Shown one piece after another: positions 34,912 through 46,410 of a stretch of DNA of 64,000 bases. A model generated the notes under the pieces. It did no database searches and was not told where the DNA came from. It saw only the letters and a list, made by a program, of their open reading frames with translations. How positions within the stretch are numbered: the first letter of the stretch is position 1; the number at the start of each line of letters is the position of its first letter. Made by a program: the position numbers and the translations under genes. This stretch comes from Eubacterium sp. Lineage in GTDB: Bacteria > Bacillota > Clostridia > Lachnospirales > Lachnospiraceae. The DNA lies in NCBI GenBank assembly GCA_017477505.1, contig JAFUVQ010000060.1, positions 1 to 64,000 of the forward strand, in the 5' to 3' direction.

Positions 34912-37900
34912 TACTCTTCTCCCAATTCTTCTAACATTTTCTTATATATGAAATCGTCGTCTCTTTTAAATACTTTGTTACATTCCCCTTTTTCAGAATC
35001 AAATCCGCACACTGAAGAAAACTTACAGAATCTGCAGGCATCCACGATCATATTTCCATTATCGAATTCCTGGAATGGATTCACCCTGATATCTCCTGAC
35101 GCTCTCTCCTCAGCCAGCTTTCCTATCTTTAAACTGCTGTATCTTATCAGATCGGCCAGTTCCTTTTCTGACATAGTACTGTCCGGTGTGGCCAGTTCAC
35201 CATCCTTATTTACTGAAAGATTCACAGCCTTTGATTTTTTGCCCGGCACAAAGCCCTCGGGAATATCGCCCTGCATTTCTACCATTTCATTATCCAGAGC
35301 CTTAACTGAACCGGTATTGTCATTAAACTTACCTGACGGCAGATTAGGCGGATATTCTCCGTCCTGGATTTGAGAAATATCATAGAAGCTGTCGTTTATA
35401 TTGTAATAGAATATTCCCCCCGGAATAACCAGCTTCTTTCTTTCGTCAGATCCGCCTTTGATCATTTCCTTTGCAGCATTAAGATAGACGATCATCTGCA
35501 TCTGAACACCGTAATAGAGATCATTCATCGAAAACTTGTGTTGACCTGTTTTGTAATCAATGATCCTGATATATGTACAGTCCTCTACATTTGGATTTCC
35601 CTCATCGTCAAAGGTCACCTTTTTGCCTTCTGCTGTATCTACTCTGTCTATCACTCCCTTAAGGCTTACAGGCTCATAAAGGTAATATTTCATCTCGCTT
35701 TCAAGGGTAGTATAATCACCCATACACATCTGTTTTTTGATATTATCGATTGTTCTCTTAAAGGTTCCTCTGAATCTGTCCAGAATGAAATCATTTCTTT
35801 CCGATGAATATGTCTTTTTATTTCTGTATTCAGTTATGACTGTATCAAATGCCCTGTCTGCAATTTCATTAAAATGTTTCTCATCTTCTTTGTAATCCTT
35901 CCAGTCCCTGCCTTCATCCTTCATATTCCTTACCAGATGATCGAGGGATGCATGAATGATATCTCCTATGTCGGCAAAATTAATGCTGTATTCTTTCCGT
36001 TCAGAAAGTCTAAGACCGAAGTTCATGAAATATTTGTAAGGGCAGGAAGCCAGTGTCTCAAGCTGTGATATGCTGAGTCCCACAGGTCTTACTCTTCCAT
36101 CTTCATCTGTATATGTATACAGCTGTTCCGTAATCTCCGGTTCAAGATAGAGAACCGGCTCGGCATAAAGTCTCTGCCTCTTAGCTGCCCCGGCTGCCTT
36201 TACTTCCACATACTCTTCCTTAAGCTTAGGGAATATGCTCTTGATTCTTGTGATCAGATATGCGGGATTCGTCTTCTTGTCATCAAATCCCAGTTCCGGA
36301 TAAGTGATAAATACATACTTTTCTGCCTTGGTGATATTCATGTAAAGATGAAATTCATCTTCATCTATTCTATCCAGACTTGTTCCTGCCAGCTTTACAT
36401 TTCCCGAATCAGGAAGCCTGATACCCGCAATGTATTCTCTTTCCTGATCATTTATGACTCCGCCGCCTCCCGATATCCTTGGAATGAAAGCATCTGCTAC
36501 ACCGATGAAGAAAATGTATTTTACATTTCCGACTCTGGTTCTGCCGCTGTCACCGAAGATAACCGCATCCTGAGGCGGAATAACGCTAATAGTCATTGCA
36601 TTTACGCCGCTCTGAAGAAGTCCTGTATATTCCCTGATATCAACCCTGCTTTCCCCAAGAAGGGAATTCATATCGTCAATAAGAAGAAGGAGTTTATCCC
36701 ATATCTGCTCCATTTCGGAAGAAATACGTCCTTCATCTATTCCTGCCAGGTCTTCCTTTCTTTCTTCAATGACCTTCTCAATACTGCCGGCTCCCGATGT
36801 GTCTGAGAGGAACCTGAGAAGCATTTCATTTACTTCCTTAACTGTATGTTCTTTCTTAAATTCGTTATAAAGAGGTTCTATCATGCCCAGCACTTCTTCT
36901 CTAATGGCATTTAAAGACTCCTCAGTTTCCTTTTTATCCGAGATAATCCCGCAATTCCACTGCTTACGCCAAAGTGAAATACCTCTTATGCCCGATGCCA
37001 CGAGGAAATTATCGAGGATATCCACGTCATCGCTTCTGTCTTTAATATCGATAAGGAATCCGGTTCTTATAAGCCTCATCACAGATTTCATCTCGAAATC
37101 GGATCTTATCACATTTAAAAGTGACATTATATAATCCAGTGCCGGACTTTCGCTGAAATCCCTGCCCATATCCACAAAGACCGGTATTCCGGCCTTATCA
37201 AAAGCGCTCTTTGCTATAATCCCGTAATTCTCCTGATCTCCGGCTATAACAGCTATGTCGGAATAATGCAGCTTCTTTCCCTCATCACTGCGAAGCAGTT
37301 CTTTAATCTTATCTATGACAAAATCCACCTCATCAACAGGACGTCTTATGGCATAGAGTCCTATATGTTCAGGAACCTTATCATACTTTTTAATACTGCT
37401 CCTGAAAAGAGACGCCTCCAGAGCCATAAGGTCCGGAGCCCCTTTAAATCTTGGCAGTATTTCCCGGTCACAGGAGATAAACCTTACATCAATACCCATC
37501 TCATCAGCTATATCAAGCAGCTTTGTCTCCGTATCAATACTCAGTTTAAACAGCCTTCTGGTGGCTCTTCCGTACAACCCTTCCGAATCCACCGTTATTG
37601 AAACAAAGATACCCTCAACTCTCTTAAGAAGTTCTTTCAGGAATTCATACTGAAAAGGTTCAAAGCCTGTGAATCCGTCAAAGAATACATATGCCCCGTC
37701 CAGAATGGTCTCGTCGTCATATGAACGGAGTCTCTCGGTTGCAAGACTTATAAGTCCGTCTGCAGTACGCAGATTGTTCTCCTTAAGATACTCCGTAAAG
37801 CCTTCATATATCCTGAGAATATCCCCAAGTCTCGCGTCCAGACTTCCCGCTCTCCTTGAATCGTTCTTTATGGTTTCGATAACCGTACTCAGCCTGTCGG

Positions 37901-38321
37901 GACTTATGTTATACTGCATAAGTTCTGATATAAATGACTTTATCTCATCCACATATCCCGTGAGATTAGCATTATTTCCAAAGAAATGAAGTTCTTCCCC
38001 GTCCATATCTATAACGTGACGGACAAGCATACTTCTCCCGACTTCAGAAAGAACAGTGGTATTTCCTCCTCCAAGCTCTTCAGTTATCCTGTGTGAAAGT
38101 CTGGTGAAACTGAGAACCTCCGTATGAAGAAGTCCCCTCTTTCCCTTATCGGGAGAACTGCTGTCGATAAGCACCTTCTCCATACTGTGAGAATACTGTT
38201 CCGGAACTACTACTATGATTTTTCTTCTTCTATCCTCATTTCTTATCTCACTGATAAGGTCAGTAATATATGTGGTTTTTCCGCTTCCCGATTTGCCTTT
38301 TATAATATTAATCATTTTCAT
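34911..38321 (-). CDS. addB: ATP-dependent nuclease subunit AddB
   Basis: Partner of AddA with a second RecB-type nuclease and Chi-recognition scaffold. The 1136 residues start with IIKGKSGSGKTTYITDLI (Walker A), and VVVPEQYSHSMEK follows. The C-terminal nuclease domain contains LETLASCPYKYFMNFGLRL (first Fe-S Cys), the catalytic YIRIIDYKTGQHKF, and CRFCKFSSVCGFD, which supplies the remaining cysteines of the expected [4Fe-4S] cluster. The stop overlaps the addA GTG start. About 70 bp separate it from uvrA upstream, with no clear promoter. Confidence 0.95.
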   Translation of the reverse strand: MKMINIIKGKSGSGKTTYITDLISEIRNEDRRRKIIVVVPEQYSHSMEKVLIDSSSPDKGKRGLLHTEVLSFTRLSHRITEELGGGNTTVLSEVGRSMLVRHVIDMDGEELHFFGNNANLTGYVDEIKSFISELMQYNISPDRLSTVIETIKNDSRRAGSLDARLGDILRIYEGFTEYLKENNLRTADGLISLATERLRSYDDETILDGAYVFFDGFTGFEPFQYEFLKELLKRVEGIFVSITVDSEGLYGRATRRLFKLSIDTETKLLDIADEMGIDVRFISCDREILPRFKGAPDLMALEASLFRSSIKKYDKVPEHIGLYAIRRPVDEVDFVIDKIKELLRSDEGKKLHYSDIAVIAGDQENYGIIAKSAFDKAGIPVFVDMGRDFSESPALDYIMSLLNVIRSDFEMKSVMRLIRTGFLIDIKDRSDDVDILDNFLVASGIRGISLWRKQWNCGIISDKKETEESLNAIREEVLGMIEPLYNEFKKEHTVKEVNEMLLRFLSDTSGAGSIEKVIEERKEDLAGIDEGRISSEMEQIWDKLLLLIDDMNSLLGESRVDIREYTGLLQSGVNAMTISVIPPQDAVIFGDSGRTRVGNVKYIFFIGVADAFIPRISGGGGVINDQEREYIAGIRLPDSGNVKLAGTSLDRIDEDEFHLYMNITKAEKYVFITYPELGFDDKKTNPAYLITRIKSIFPKLKEEYVEVKAAGAAKRQRLYAEPVLYLEPEITEQLYTYTDEDGRVRPVGLSISQLETLASCPYKYFMNFGLRLSERKEYSINFADIGDIIHASLDHLVRNMKDEGRDWKDYKEDEKHFNEIADRAFDTVITEYRNKKTYSSERNDFILDRFRGTFKRTIDNIKKQMCMGDYTTLESEMKYYLYEPVSLKGVIDRVDTAEGKKVTFDDEGNPNVEDCTYIRIIDYKTGQHKFSMNDLYYGVQMQMIVYLNAAKEMIKGGSDERKKLVIPGGIFYYNINDSFYDISQIQDGEYPPNLPSGKFNDNTGSVKALDNEMVEMQGDIPEGFVPGKKSKAVNLSVNKDGELATPDSTMSEKELADLIRYSSLKIGKLAEERASGDIRVNPFQEFDNGNMIVDACRFCKFSSVCGFDSEKGECNKVFKRDDDFIYKKMLEELGEE

Positions 38322-38392
38322 TTTAAGTTTATCCCGTATGCTTTTCTTACCTTCTCCGACCGTAGTTTATTTCGGAGTTTTCTGCCGGAGTG

Positions 38393-41218
38393 TTACAGAT
38401 ATTTCTTCAGATACTGTCCGGTGTAGGATTTCCCGGTTTTGGCAACCTCCTCAGGCGTTCCTGTTGCAATGACCGTTCCGCCTGCGTCACCGCCCTCAGG
38501 TCCGAGGTCGATGATATAATCAGCCTGCTTTATTACATCCATATTGTGTTCTATGACAACGACAGTATTACCGCCATCAGTAAGCTTCTGAAGTATATCC
38601 AGCAGCCTCTGCACATCATCAAAATGAAGTCCCGTGGTAGGCTCATCCAGAATATAGATAGTCCTTCCGGTACTCCTCTTTGAAAGCTCTGTTGCAAGCT
38701 TTATACGTTGAGCCTCACCGCCGGAAAGTGTTGTGGACGGCTGGCCCAGCTTGATGTACCCGAGTCCCACTTCCTTAAGTGTGGAAATCTTTCTCTTAAC
38801 AGACGGCACCGCATCAAAGAAATCACAGGCCTCATCCACTGTCATATCCAGAACTTCATAAATATTCTTTCCCCTGTACTTAACATCCAGAGTCTCTCTG
38901 TTATATCTCTTTCCTTTACATACCTCGCAGGGAACATAAACATCCGGAAGGAAATTCATTTCAATTTTAATGATTCCGTCGCCCTTGCAGGCCTCGCATC
39001 GTCCGCCCGATATGTTAAATGAGAATCTTCCCTTGCTGTAACCCATAGTCTTCGCATCACGTGTAGCCGCGAAAAGATCTCTGATATTGTCAAATACTCC
39101 CGTATAGGTTGCAGGGTTTGATCTCGGGGTTCTTCCTATCGGTGACTGGTCTATATCAATGACCTTATCGAGATCGTCAAAGCCTTCCACTGAGGTATAT
39201 TTTCCCGGCTTTACCCTTGCTCTGTTCAGATCTCTGAGAAGCTTCTTCTTCAGAATCTCATTTATAAGAGAACTCTTACCGGAGCCGGATACTCCCGTTA
39301 TACAGGTAAAGACTCCCTTCGGGATATTTACATCTATATTCTTCAGGTTATTTTCCCTGGCACCCTTTATCTCAATAAAACCTTTAGGTATTCTTCTGAC
39401 CAGCGGAATGCTTATCTCCATTTTATGTGAAAGATACTTTCCTGTGATGGATTTTTCGTTCTTAATGATATCATCGATAGTTCCCTCTGCAACTACCTCA
39501 CCACCGTTTACTCCGGCTCTCGGACCTATATCGACTATGTAGTCCGCAGCCCTCATGGTATCCTCATCATGTTCCACCACTATAAGAGTGTTACCCAGAT
39601 CGCGAAGATTCTTCAGTGCGGAAATGAGCTTATCATTATCTCTCTGATGAAGTCCTATACTCGGTTCATCAAGAATATATGTCACTCCAACAAGCCCTGA
39701 ACCTATCTGTGTCGCAAGTCGTATACGCTGAGCCTCGCCGCCGGAGAGTGACGCAGTTGCACGGGCAAGATTCAGATAATCAAGCCCTACCTCGACCATG
39801 AAGCCCGTCCTCTTTCTGATCTCCCTTATGATCTGGTCACCTATCATTCTCTGTCTTTCAGTAATATCAAGTCCGGAAATGAATTTATAAAGCTCGCCTA
39901 TCGGCATCTGGGTTATATCATAAATATTTTTATCACAAACCGTAACCGCCAGACTTTCCTTCTTGAGTCTCATACCGTTACACTCGGCACAGGGTGTATA
40001 AGTCATGAAACTTTCATACTCTGCCTTGGCTGCCTCTGAACCGGTTTCATTATATCTCTGCGTTACATTTCTTATAACGCCCTCAAATGCAAGGCTATAT
40101 CTTCCGCTGCCCCTCTGGCCGTTATAGTACACCATAACCTTATGGCCCCTGGTTCCATAGAGAATCACATTTTTAGCTTCTTCTGAAAGCTCACGCCACG
40201 GGGTATCCAGGGAGAAACCATATTCTCTTGAAAGAGCCTCAAAAACAGCGTGGGAGAAGCTCTTGTCGTCACCGCTGGAAACCCATCCGGGTACTGCAAA
40301 TGCTCCGTCATTTATGCTTCTCTTCTTATCAGGAACCATAAGGTCCACATCCATCTCCTGACGGAAACCGAGTCCTGTGCAGACAGGGCATGCACCGAAA
40401 GGATTGTTGAAGGAGAAACTTCTCGGCTCTATCTCATCGATGGAAATACCACAGTCAGGGCAGGAAAAGCTGTCGGAGAAATTCATCATCTCACCGTCTA
40501 TAACATCCACCTTAAGTAGTCCGTCGGACAGCTTCAGTGCAGTCTCTATGGAATCCGCAAGCCTCTTCTCTATTCCTTCTTTCATGGCAAGACGGTCAAC
40601 AATTATATCTATATTATGCTTATTGTTCTTCTTAAGCTTTATCTCCTCATCCAGTGAATATTGTATTCCATCGATTATGGCTCTGGAGAAACCGCTTTTT
40701 GCCGCTCTTTCAAGTATCTTCTCATGTTCGCCCTTTCGTCCTCTTACTACCGGCGACATAATCTGAAACTTGGTCTTCTCAGGTAGTTCCATAATCCGGT
40801 CGACCATCTGATCAACAGTCTGTCTCTCTATAACCTTACCGCATTTAGGGCAGTGAGGTATACCTATCCTGGCATAGAGAAGTCTCAGATAATCATATAT
40901 CTCGGTTACGGTTCCCACGGTAGATCTGGGATTCCTGTTGGTAGATTTCTGATCTATGGATATGGCCGGTGACAGTCCGGATATCTTATCCACATCAGGT
41001 TTATCCGCCTGCCCTAAAAACATTCTTGCATAGGATGAAAGAGATTCCATATATCTTCGCTGTCCCTCAGCATATATGGTATCAAATGCAAGGCTTGACT
41101 TACCGGATCCTGAAAGACCGGTGAATACTATCATCTTATCCCTGGGAATCTTAAGACTTACATTTTTTAAATTATGCTCCCGGGCACCCTCTATTGTTAT
41201 ATATTTATGTTCTGACAT
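38393..41218 (-). CDS. uvrA: Excinuclease ABC subunit UvrA
   Basis: Damage-recognition ATPase of nucleotide excision repair, 941 residues. Two ABC modules: [21 protein letters not shown] at the N-terminus and [18 protein letters not shown] near residue 640. Signatures are [16 protein letters not shown] and [16 protein letters not shown]. Zinc modules occur at [10 protein letters not shown]...CPVCTGLG and CEACKGDG...CEVCKGKRY; a third CxxC (HCPKCGK) lies near residue 120. Its ATG overlaps the uvrB stop (TAATG), so the pair is translationally coupled. Confidence 0.97.
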   Translation of the reverse strand: MSEHKYITIEGAREHNLKNVSLKIPRDKMIVFTGLSGSGKSSLAFDTIYAEGQRRYMESLSSYARMFLGQADKPDVDKISGLSPAISIDQKSTNRNPRSTVGTVTEIYDYLRLLYARIGIPHCPKCGKVIERQTVDQMVDRIMELPEKTKFQIMSPVVRGRKGEHEKILERAAKSGFSRAIIDGIQYSLDEEIKLKKNNKHNIDIIVDRLAMKEGIEKRLADSIETALKLSDGLLKVDVIDGEMMNFSDSFSCPDCGISIDEIEPRSFSFNNPFGACPVCTGLGFRQEMDVDLMVPDKKRSINDGAFAVPGWVSSGDDKSFSHAVFEALSREYGFSLDTPWRELSEEAKNVILYGTRGHKVMVYYNGQRGSGRYSLAFEGVIRNVTQRYNETGSEAAKAEYESFMTYTPCAECNGMRLKKESLAVTVCDKNIYDITQMPIGELYKFISGLDITERQRMIGDQIIREIRKRTGFMVEVGLDYLNLARATASLSGGEAQRIRLATQIGSGLVGVTYILDEPSIGLHQRDNDKLISALKNLRDLGNTLIVVEHDEDTMRAADYIVDIGPRAGVNGGEVVAEGTIDDIIKNEKSITGKYLSHKMEISIPLVRRIPKGFIEIKGARENNLKNIDVNIPKGVFTCITGVSGSGKSSLINEILKKKLLRDLNRARVKPGKYTSVEGFDDLDKVIDIDQSPIGRTPRSNPATYTGVFDNIRDLFAATRDAKTMGYSKGRFSFNISGGRCEACKGDGIIKIEMNFLPDVYVPCEVCKGKRYNRETLDVKYRGKNIYEVLDMTVDEACDFFDAVPSVKRKISTLKEVGLGYIKLGQPSTTLSGGEAQRIKLATELSKRSTGRTIYILDEPTTGLHFDDVQRLLDILQKLTDGGNTVVVIEHNMDVIKQADYIIDLGPEGGDAGGTVIATGTPEEVAKTGKSYTGQYLKKYL

Positions 41219-43209
41219 TACAGTTCTCCCATATCACGTAGAATTTCTTTGATTTTCTTTAACTCATCCCTGAGGTCCGCTGCCATCTCGAAATTAAGAT
41301 CTCTTGCAGCAGCACGCATCTTCTTGTCAAGACGTTCAGCTTCCTTCTTAAGCTCCTTTGGAGACATGGCATCGGTATTCTTTCCATAGCTTTCCTTTTT
41401 ACCACGGCGCCCGCCGGTGCCGAGGGATATAACCTCTCTGACAGCCTTCTCGATGGTCTTCGGAGTGATTCCGTGCTCGTCATTATATTTCTGCTGAAGC
41501 TCACGACGACGGTTGGTTTCTCTTAAGGCCCTATCCATGGAATCAGTGATGGTATCCGCATACATGATAACATGACCGCCGACATTTCTGGCCGCACGCC
41601 CTATAGTCTGTATAAGTGATGTTTCAGAACGGAGGAAGCCCTCCTTGTCCGCATCAAGTATAGCCACGAGAGTTATCTCCGGAATATCAAGTCCTTCTCT
41701 CAGAAGGTTGATTCCCACAAGGACGTCAAAGACACCCATTCTAAGATCTCTCACTATCTCCATTCGTTCCAGAGTATCTATATCCGAATGCAGATACTTA
41801 ACCTTTACATCCAGCCCCCTCAGATAATCCGTCAGTTCTTCCGCCATTCTCTTGGTAAGTGTAGTGACCAGAACCTTATTGCCCTTGGAGGTCTCATTTC
41901 TTATCTCCTTATAAAGGTCATCAACCTGTCCTTCAACAGGGCGTACCACTACCTCGGGATCAAGAAGACCGGTAGGTCTCAGAATCTGCTCGGCACGATT
42001 TTCTTCATGCTCGGCTTCGTAATCACCCGGAGTTGCGGATACATACATTATCTTATCTATTCTCTCCTCAAATTCAGTGAAATTAAGAGGTCTGTTATCC
42101 ATAGCGGAAGGAAGACGGAAGCCAAAATCTATAAGAGTTTCCTTTCTCTTCTTGTTACCTCCGAACATTCCTCTGATCTGAGGAAGTGAGATATGAGACT
42201 CATCAACTATAAGGAGATAATCGTCCCCGAAGAAATCCATCAGTGTGTCAGGCGGGTCTCCCGGTTTTCCGCCGGCAAGTATACGTGTATAATTCTCAAT
42301 ACCCGAGCAGAAACCCGTCTCACGGAGCATTTCTATATCAAACTCAGTTCTTTCTTTAATACGCTGAGCCTCAAGAAGTTTATCATGAGCTTTAAAATAT
42401 TCCACTCTCTCCCTAAGTTCCTCTTCTATCTCAGAGAGTGCTTTGTCCATCTTATCAGGTGCTATGACATAATAGGAGGCCGGGAATATCGCGGAGAAAC
42501 TGATATCCCTCTTTATCTCACCTGTCAAAGGATCAAACTCAGCAAGCCGGTCTATCTCATCTCTGAAGAATTCAACCCTGACAGCATCCTCATTTGTATT
42601 TGCCGGAATTATATCTATCCTGTCGCCTTGAACTCTGAAGGTGCTTCTCTTAAAATCCATCTCATTTCTTGCATACTGCATATCAACCAGCCTGCCTATA
42701 AGCTCGTCCCTGTCCATATTCATTCCGGGGCGGAGAGAAAGCATCATCCCCTTATAGTCTTCGGGATTTCCTATACCATAGATACAGGAAACAGACGCAA
42801 CGACTATAACATCCTTACGCTCTATCAGAGCTGCAGTAGCAGAATGTCTAAGCTTGTCTATCTCGTCATTTACGGACGAATCCTTGGCAATATAAGTATC
42901 TGTTGAAGGAACGTATGCCTCCGGCTGATAATAGTCATAGTAAGACACGAAATATTCAACGGCATTCTCGGGGAAGAAGCTTTTCATTTCCCCATAGAGC
43001 TGTGCCGCCAGAGTTTTGTTATGAGAGATTATGAGCGTAGGCTTCTGAATCCTCTGTATAACATTTGCCATGGTAAAGGTCTTGCCGGAGCCGGTAACTC
43101 CCAGCAGAGTCTGCTGTTTCTTGCCTTCCTCATATCCCTTCACCAGAGCATCTATAGCCTCCGGCTGATCGCCGGTCGGCTTAAAATCGGAATGAAGTCT
43201 GAATTCCAT
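41218..43209 (-). CDS. uvrB: Excinuclease ABC subunit UvrB
   Basis: Damage-verifying helicase-like partner of UvrA. The 663 residues include [36 protein letters not shown] (Walker A), [20 protein letters not shown] (beta-hairpin region), [17 protein letters not shown] (Walker B), [16 protein letters not shown] (motif VI) and a C-terminal UVR motif with [20 protein letters not shown]. The start is ATG 43209, with AAGGAG six bases upstream; the longer frame from 43251 runs back into the terminator hairpin of the preceding gene. Confidence 0.97.
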   Translation of the reverse strand: MEFRLHSDFKPTGDQPEAIDALVKGYEEGKKQQTLLGVTGSGKTFTMANVIQRIQKPTLIISHNKTLAAQLYGEMKSFFPENAVEYFVSYYDYYQPEAYVPSTDTYIAKDSSVNDEIDKLRHSATAALIERKDVIVVASVSCIYGIGNPEDYKGMMLSLRPGMNMDRDELIGRLVDMQYARNEMDFKRSTFRVQGDRIDIIPANTNEDAVRVEFFRDEIDRLAEFDPLTGEIKRDISFSAIFPASYYVIAPDKMDKALSEIEEELRERVEYFKAHDKLLEAQRIKERTEFDIEMLRETGFCSGIENYTRILAGGKPGDPPDTLMDFFGDDYLLIVDESHISLPQIRGMFGGNKKRKETLIDFGFRLPSAMDNRPLNFTEFEERIDKIMYVSATPGDYEAEHEENRAEQILRPTGLLDPEVVVRPVEGQVDDLYKEIRNETSKGNKVLVTTLTKRMAEELTDYLRGLDVKVKYLHSDIDTLERMEIVRDLRMGVFDVLVGINLLREGLDIPEITLVAILDADKEGFLRSETSLIQTIGRAARNVGGHVIMYADTITDSMDRALRETNRRRELQQKYNDEHGITPKTIEKAVREVISLGTGGRRGKKESYGKNTDAMSPKELKKEAERLDKKMRAAARDLNFEMAADLRDELKKIKEILRDMGEL

Positions 43210-43229
43210 CTTTTTCTCCTTAAGTGTGC

Positions 43230-43259
43230 ATAAAAAGGAGTCATAATCCATGACTCCTT
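43230..43259 (-). terminator. Terminator hairpin after the GH13 gene
   Basis: A 10-bp stem (AAGGAGTCAT with its complement, 43235-43244 and 43250-43259) and a five-base loop are followed on the minus strand by a short T run. It lies between the GH13 stop and the uvrB ribosome site, so uvrBA may start from a promoter very close by or depend on readthrough. Confidence 0.65.
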
Positions 43260-43276
43260 CATTTTAATTGCCGGCT

Positions 43277-45367
43277 TTATTTCAACTTTCCTACATATAC
43301 GGCAGCTGACATTGCCGGAATAACTACATTCATCAGATTGTTCTGGACGATACATATCTGATCATCCATTGTATAACCATCCTCATCACAGAGTATGACT
43401 CTCTTCATGGTTCTATTATTCCTTACACCCAGATGCCTTACATGAACCTTCAGCATTTTATCCGAATAATCGGAATTAAGAATTATGACAGCCGCTTCCT
43501 CTTCGGTAAATCTTCCGTAAACGATACATTTGCTTTCACCATGTATAAATACGAGGGAACCTTTCTTGAATACCTCATATCCCTTATGAATAGCTATCAT
43601 ATCTTTATGGAACTGGATCAGTTCCTTGTTCTCATGTCCCCATGGATAGGTTCTTCTCGAATCGGGATCGGTCCAGCCACACACTCCGGCCTCATCACCA
43701 TAATAGATAGTCGGTGCCCCGGGCCAGGTCATCTGGAAAGCAACCGCCATCCTCATAAGTCCGTAGCTGATATCCTCAGAAGCCGCATCGGCGCCGAGGG
43801 TATGAAGCCTTCCGACTCTCTTGTTAGTCCTGGTGAGGAATCTTGAATGATCATGATTGGACAGCTCATTCATGGCAACCTCGATGGAATTCTGATTCAT
43901 GCTGGCCATATAATACTTCATACAGTTGAAGAAGAAATCCGGGTTACCCATAAAGTCACCCCTGAATTCATCGCTGTGCTTCTCAACACCGCAGAGGAAC
44001 CAGGTGATCGGTTCCATAAATGCCCCGTAGTTCATTATGGTATCCCACTGATCTCCCCTCAGCCATTCGCGGGCACTTCCATAATGTTCTGCCAGAATTA
44101 TGGCATTAGGATTAGCCTCTCTTACCGCCTCACGGAAGTCTCTCCAGAACCGGTGGTTATACTCTTCCGAGTATCCGAGATCAGCAGCAACGTCAAGTCG
44201 CCATCCGTCTGCGTTATAAGGCGGCGAAACCCATTTTTTTCCTATATGCATGATATAATCATGGAGTTTCTGAGATTCCTCATAATTAAGTTTCGGAAGT
44301 GTGTCATGTCCCCACCAGCCGTCATAGCTTTCATTGTATGGCCATGCTTCCGCATCCTGGAATTTATAGAAACTCCTGTATGGACTGTTTTTGGAAATGA
44401 ATGCTCCCGGCGGATATTCCTCATTTCCTTCATATATTCTTTCTTTGTCCATCCATTTGTTAAATGAACCGCTATGGTTAAAGACTCCATCAAGGATAAT
44501 CTTCATACCTCTCTTATGAACCTCTTCCACGAGGCTTATAAAGAGTTCATTTGAAGCTTCAAGATTACGGATATCCGTAACTCTGTTGATATATCTTTCG
44601 GATTTTTTATTTTCAAGTTCTCCGGGCGGAAGTACATCACCCTCGTCATATACTATACGTCCGAAATGAGGATCTACATAATCATAGTCCTGAATATCAT
44701 ATTTATGATTTGAAGGCGATACAAATATAGGATTAAGATAAATGACATCAACTCCCAGATCCTTCAGGTAATCAAGTTTATTGATAACACCCAGAAGGTC
44801 ACCGCCATAAAAGTTCCCTACGTCCATAGCGTCAGGCTTTTTATTCCAGTCAGTTACCGCATGGACAGGTTTTCCTATGTAACTGTATTCATTTTCCTTA
44901 ACATCGTTACTGAGGTCACCGTTACAAAATCTGTCTACAAATATCTGATAGAATACGGCCCCCTTCGCCCAGTCAGGTACCTTGAATCCCGGAACAACCT
45001 CAAAGCTGTATTCCGGATCCGGACTCTTCTGAAGGAAAAGCTTATTATAGTAACAGCAAAGATTTCCCGCATGTATCTCAAAATAATATTTGAAACTCTC
45101 GGTTACATTTTCCAGTGTAACCTCGTAATAATCGAATATCCTTTCCCTTCTCACCCGGGTCATTGGATGCTTTTGGTCATTTACTACACAGAAAACTTCA
45201 TCAACATTATCCGATGCAGTCCTGAATCTGAGAGTAACATTATCTCCCGGCATTGGTTCTGCCGGTATTCTGTAATTCTCGGACCCGTCTGAAAACATCG
45301 CTCCGAAATTAACAACCGGCTTAAGGTTATATATGTAATTTAAAAGCTCAAGCGAACCTCTCTTCAT
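43277..45367 (-). CDS. GH13 alpha-glucan hydrolase (neopullulanase/alpha-glucosidase type)
   Basis: Cytoplasmic alpha-amylase-superfamily enzyme, 696 residues without a signal peptide. An N-terminal beta domain (about residues 10-130, CBM34-like) precedes the barrel starting at GAVFYQIFVDRFCNGD. Conserved regions: LGVDVIYLNPIFVSPSNHKY, IILDGVFNHSG (region I), GWRLDVAADLG (nucleophile Asp), ILAEHYGSAREW (acid Glu) and NELSNHDHSRFL. It probably acts on maltodextrins or branched oligosaccharides; exact specificity cannot be read. The start ATG 45367 lies four bases after the stop of the dNTPase gene, with weak GTGAG. A terminator follows. Confidence 0.88.
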   Translation of the reverse strand: MKRGSLELLNYIYNLKPVVNFGAMFSDGSENYRIPAEPMPGDNVTLRFRTASDNVDEVFCVVNDQKHPMTRVRRERIFDYYEVTLENVTESFKYYFEIHAGNLCCYYNKLFLQKSPDPEYSFEVVPGFKVPDWAKGAVFYQIFVDRFCNGDLSNDVKENEYSYIGKPVHAVTDWNKKPDAMDVGNFYGGDLLGVINKLDYLKDLGVDVIYLNPIFVSPSNHKYDIQDYDYVDPHFGRIVYDEGDVLPPGELENKKSERYINRVTDIRNLEASNELFISLVEEVHKRGMKIILDGVFNHSGSFNKWMDKERIYEGNEEYPPGAFISKNSPYRSFYKFQDAEAWPYNESYDGWWGHDTLPKLNYEESQKLHDYIMHIGKKWVSPPYNADGWRLDVAADLGYSEEYNHRFWRDFREAVREANPNAIILAEHYGSAREWLRGDQWDTIMNYGAFMEPITWFLCGVEKHSDEFRGDFMGNPDFFFNCMKYYMASMNQNSIEVAMNELSNHDHSRFLTRTNKRVGRLHTLGADAASEDISYGLMRMAVAFQMTWPGAPTIYYGDEAGVCGWTDPDSRRTYPWGHENKELIQFHKDMIAIHKGYEVFKKGSLVFIHGESKCIVYGRFTEEEAAVIILNSDYSDKMLKVHVRHLGVRNNRTMKRVILCDEDGYTMDDQICIVQNNLMNVVIPAMSAAVYVGKLK

Positions 45368-45371
45368 TTTC

Positions 45372-46397
45372 TCACATAACATTCCATGAATGAGGAATGT
45401 AAATCTCCTTGAATTTATAAACGGCATAATTATCTGTCATTCCTGCGATATAATCGCATACGACAGTATCCCGGCTTTCTCCGGCATTCAGCATCTGAAT
45501 GAATTCCGGAGCCAGTTCATCCTCGTGCTCCATGTAATATTCATAAAGCATCTCGACGATTCTTTCTGCCTTAGCCTCCTCCGCCTTCGCGGCAGGATTG
45601 GTATATACATTTTCAAACATATATTTTCTGAGGTCGTATAACGCTTCCTCAAACTCGGGGCTGAGCCCGACTATAGTCTTATCATTATCCAGATCAAGAG
45701 TCATGGAATAATTAATAAAATCTCTGATAATATTATTGATCCTGTCCCGGGTACCGTGTCCCAGAATGTCCGTAAGATTCTTCGGAAGCTCATCCTCCGT
45801 CAGAATCCCGGCTCTTATTCCGTCATCAATATCATGGTTGATATATCCGATCTTATCGGAAATCCTAAGAATATTGCCTTCCACGGTTTTCGCACGATAG
45901 GTACTCCTGTGACACAGGATTCCGTCCCTTACCTCTTTGGAAAGGTTAAGACCTTTTCCTTCCTTCTCAAGCCTTTCAACCACTCTGACACTCTGCTCAT
46001 TATGTCTGAAAGGTCGTCCAAGCGCCCTTGTAAGCGCCCTTTCACCCGCATGTCCGAATGGAGTGTGGCCGATGTCATGTGCCAGAGCTATAGCCTCAGT
46101 CAGATCTTCATTTACACGAAGCGCTCTTGCTACAGTCCTTGCAATCTGGGAAACCTCAAGAGTATGGGTAAGTCTTGTTCTGTAATGATCCCCATAAGGC
46201 GACAGGAAAACCTGAGTTTTATGCTTAAGTCTCCTGAAGGTCTTGGAATGAATTATCCTGTCCCTGTCCCTCTGATAGATAGTCCTCAGGGTGCAGGGTT
46301 CTTCATATTTATCCCTGCCCTCCGATTCGTCACTGAAGGCTGCATAGGAAGCAAGTACCAAATGTTCATTTTTTTCGGTAATCTCTCTCGGAAGCAT
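45372..46397 (-). CDS. dgt: Deoxyguanosinetriphosphate triphosphohydrolase-like HD protein
   Basis: Hydrolyses dNTPs to nucleoside and triphosphate. HD-domain residues: FRRLKHKTQVFLSPYGDHYR, RTRLTHTLEVSQIARTVAR (first His), IALAHDIGHTPFGHAGE (HD pair) and INHDIDDGIRAG (late Asp). The 341-residue length fits the shorter dGTPase-like class. GGAGG precedes ATG 46397. It follows the FIST-GGDEF gene with a 13-bp gap and is coupled to the GH13 gene behind it. Whether dGTP or a broader set is the substrate is not visible. Confidence 0.9.
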   Translation of the reverse strand: MLPREITEKNEHLVLASYAAFSDESEGRDKYEEPCTLRTIYQRDRDRIIHSKTFRRLKHKTQVFLSPYGDHYRTRLTHTLEVSQIARTVARALRVNEDLTEAIALAHDIGHTPFGHAGERALTRALGRPFRHNEQSVRVVERLEKEGKGLNLSKEVRDGILCHRSTYRAKTVEGNILRISDKIGYINHDIDDGIRAGILTEDELPKNLTDILGHGTRDRINNIIRDFINYSMTLDLDNDKTIVGLSPEFEEALYDLRKYMFENVYTNPAAKAEEAKAERIVEMLYEYYMEHEDELAPEFIQMLNAGESRDTVVCDYIAGMTDNYAVYKFKEIYIPHSWNVM

Positions 46398-46410
46398 AGT
46401 TCCTCCGCAT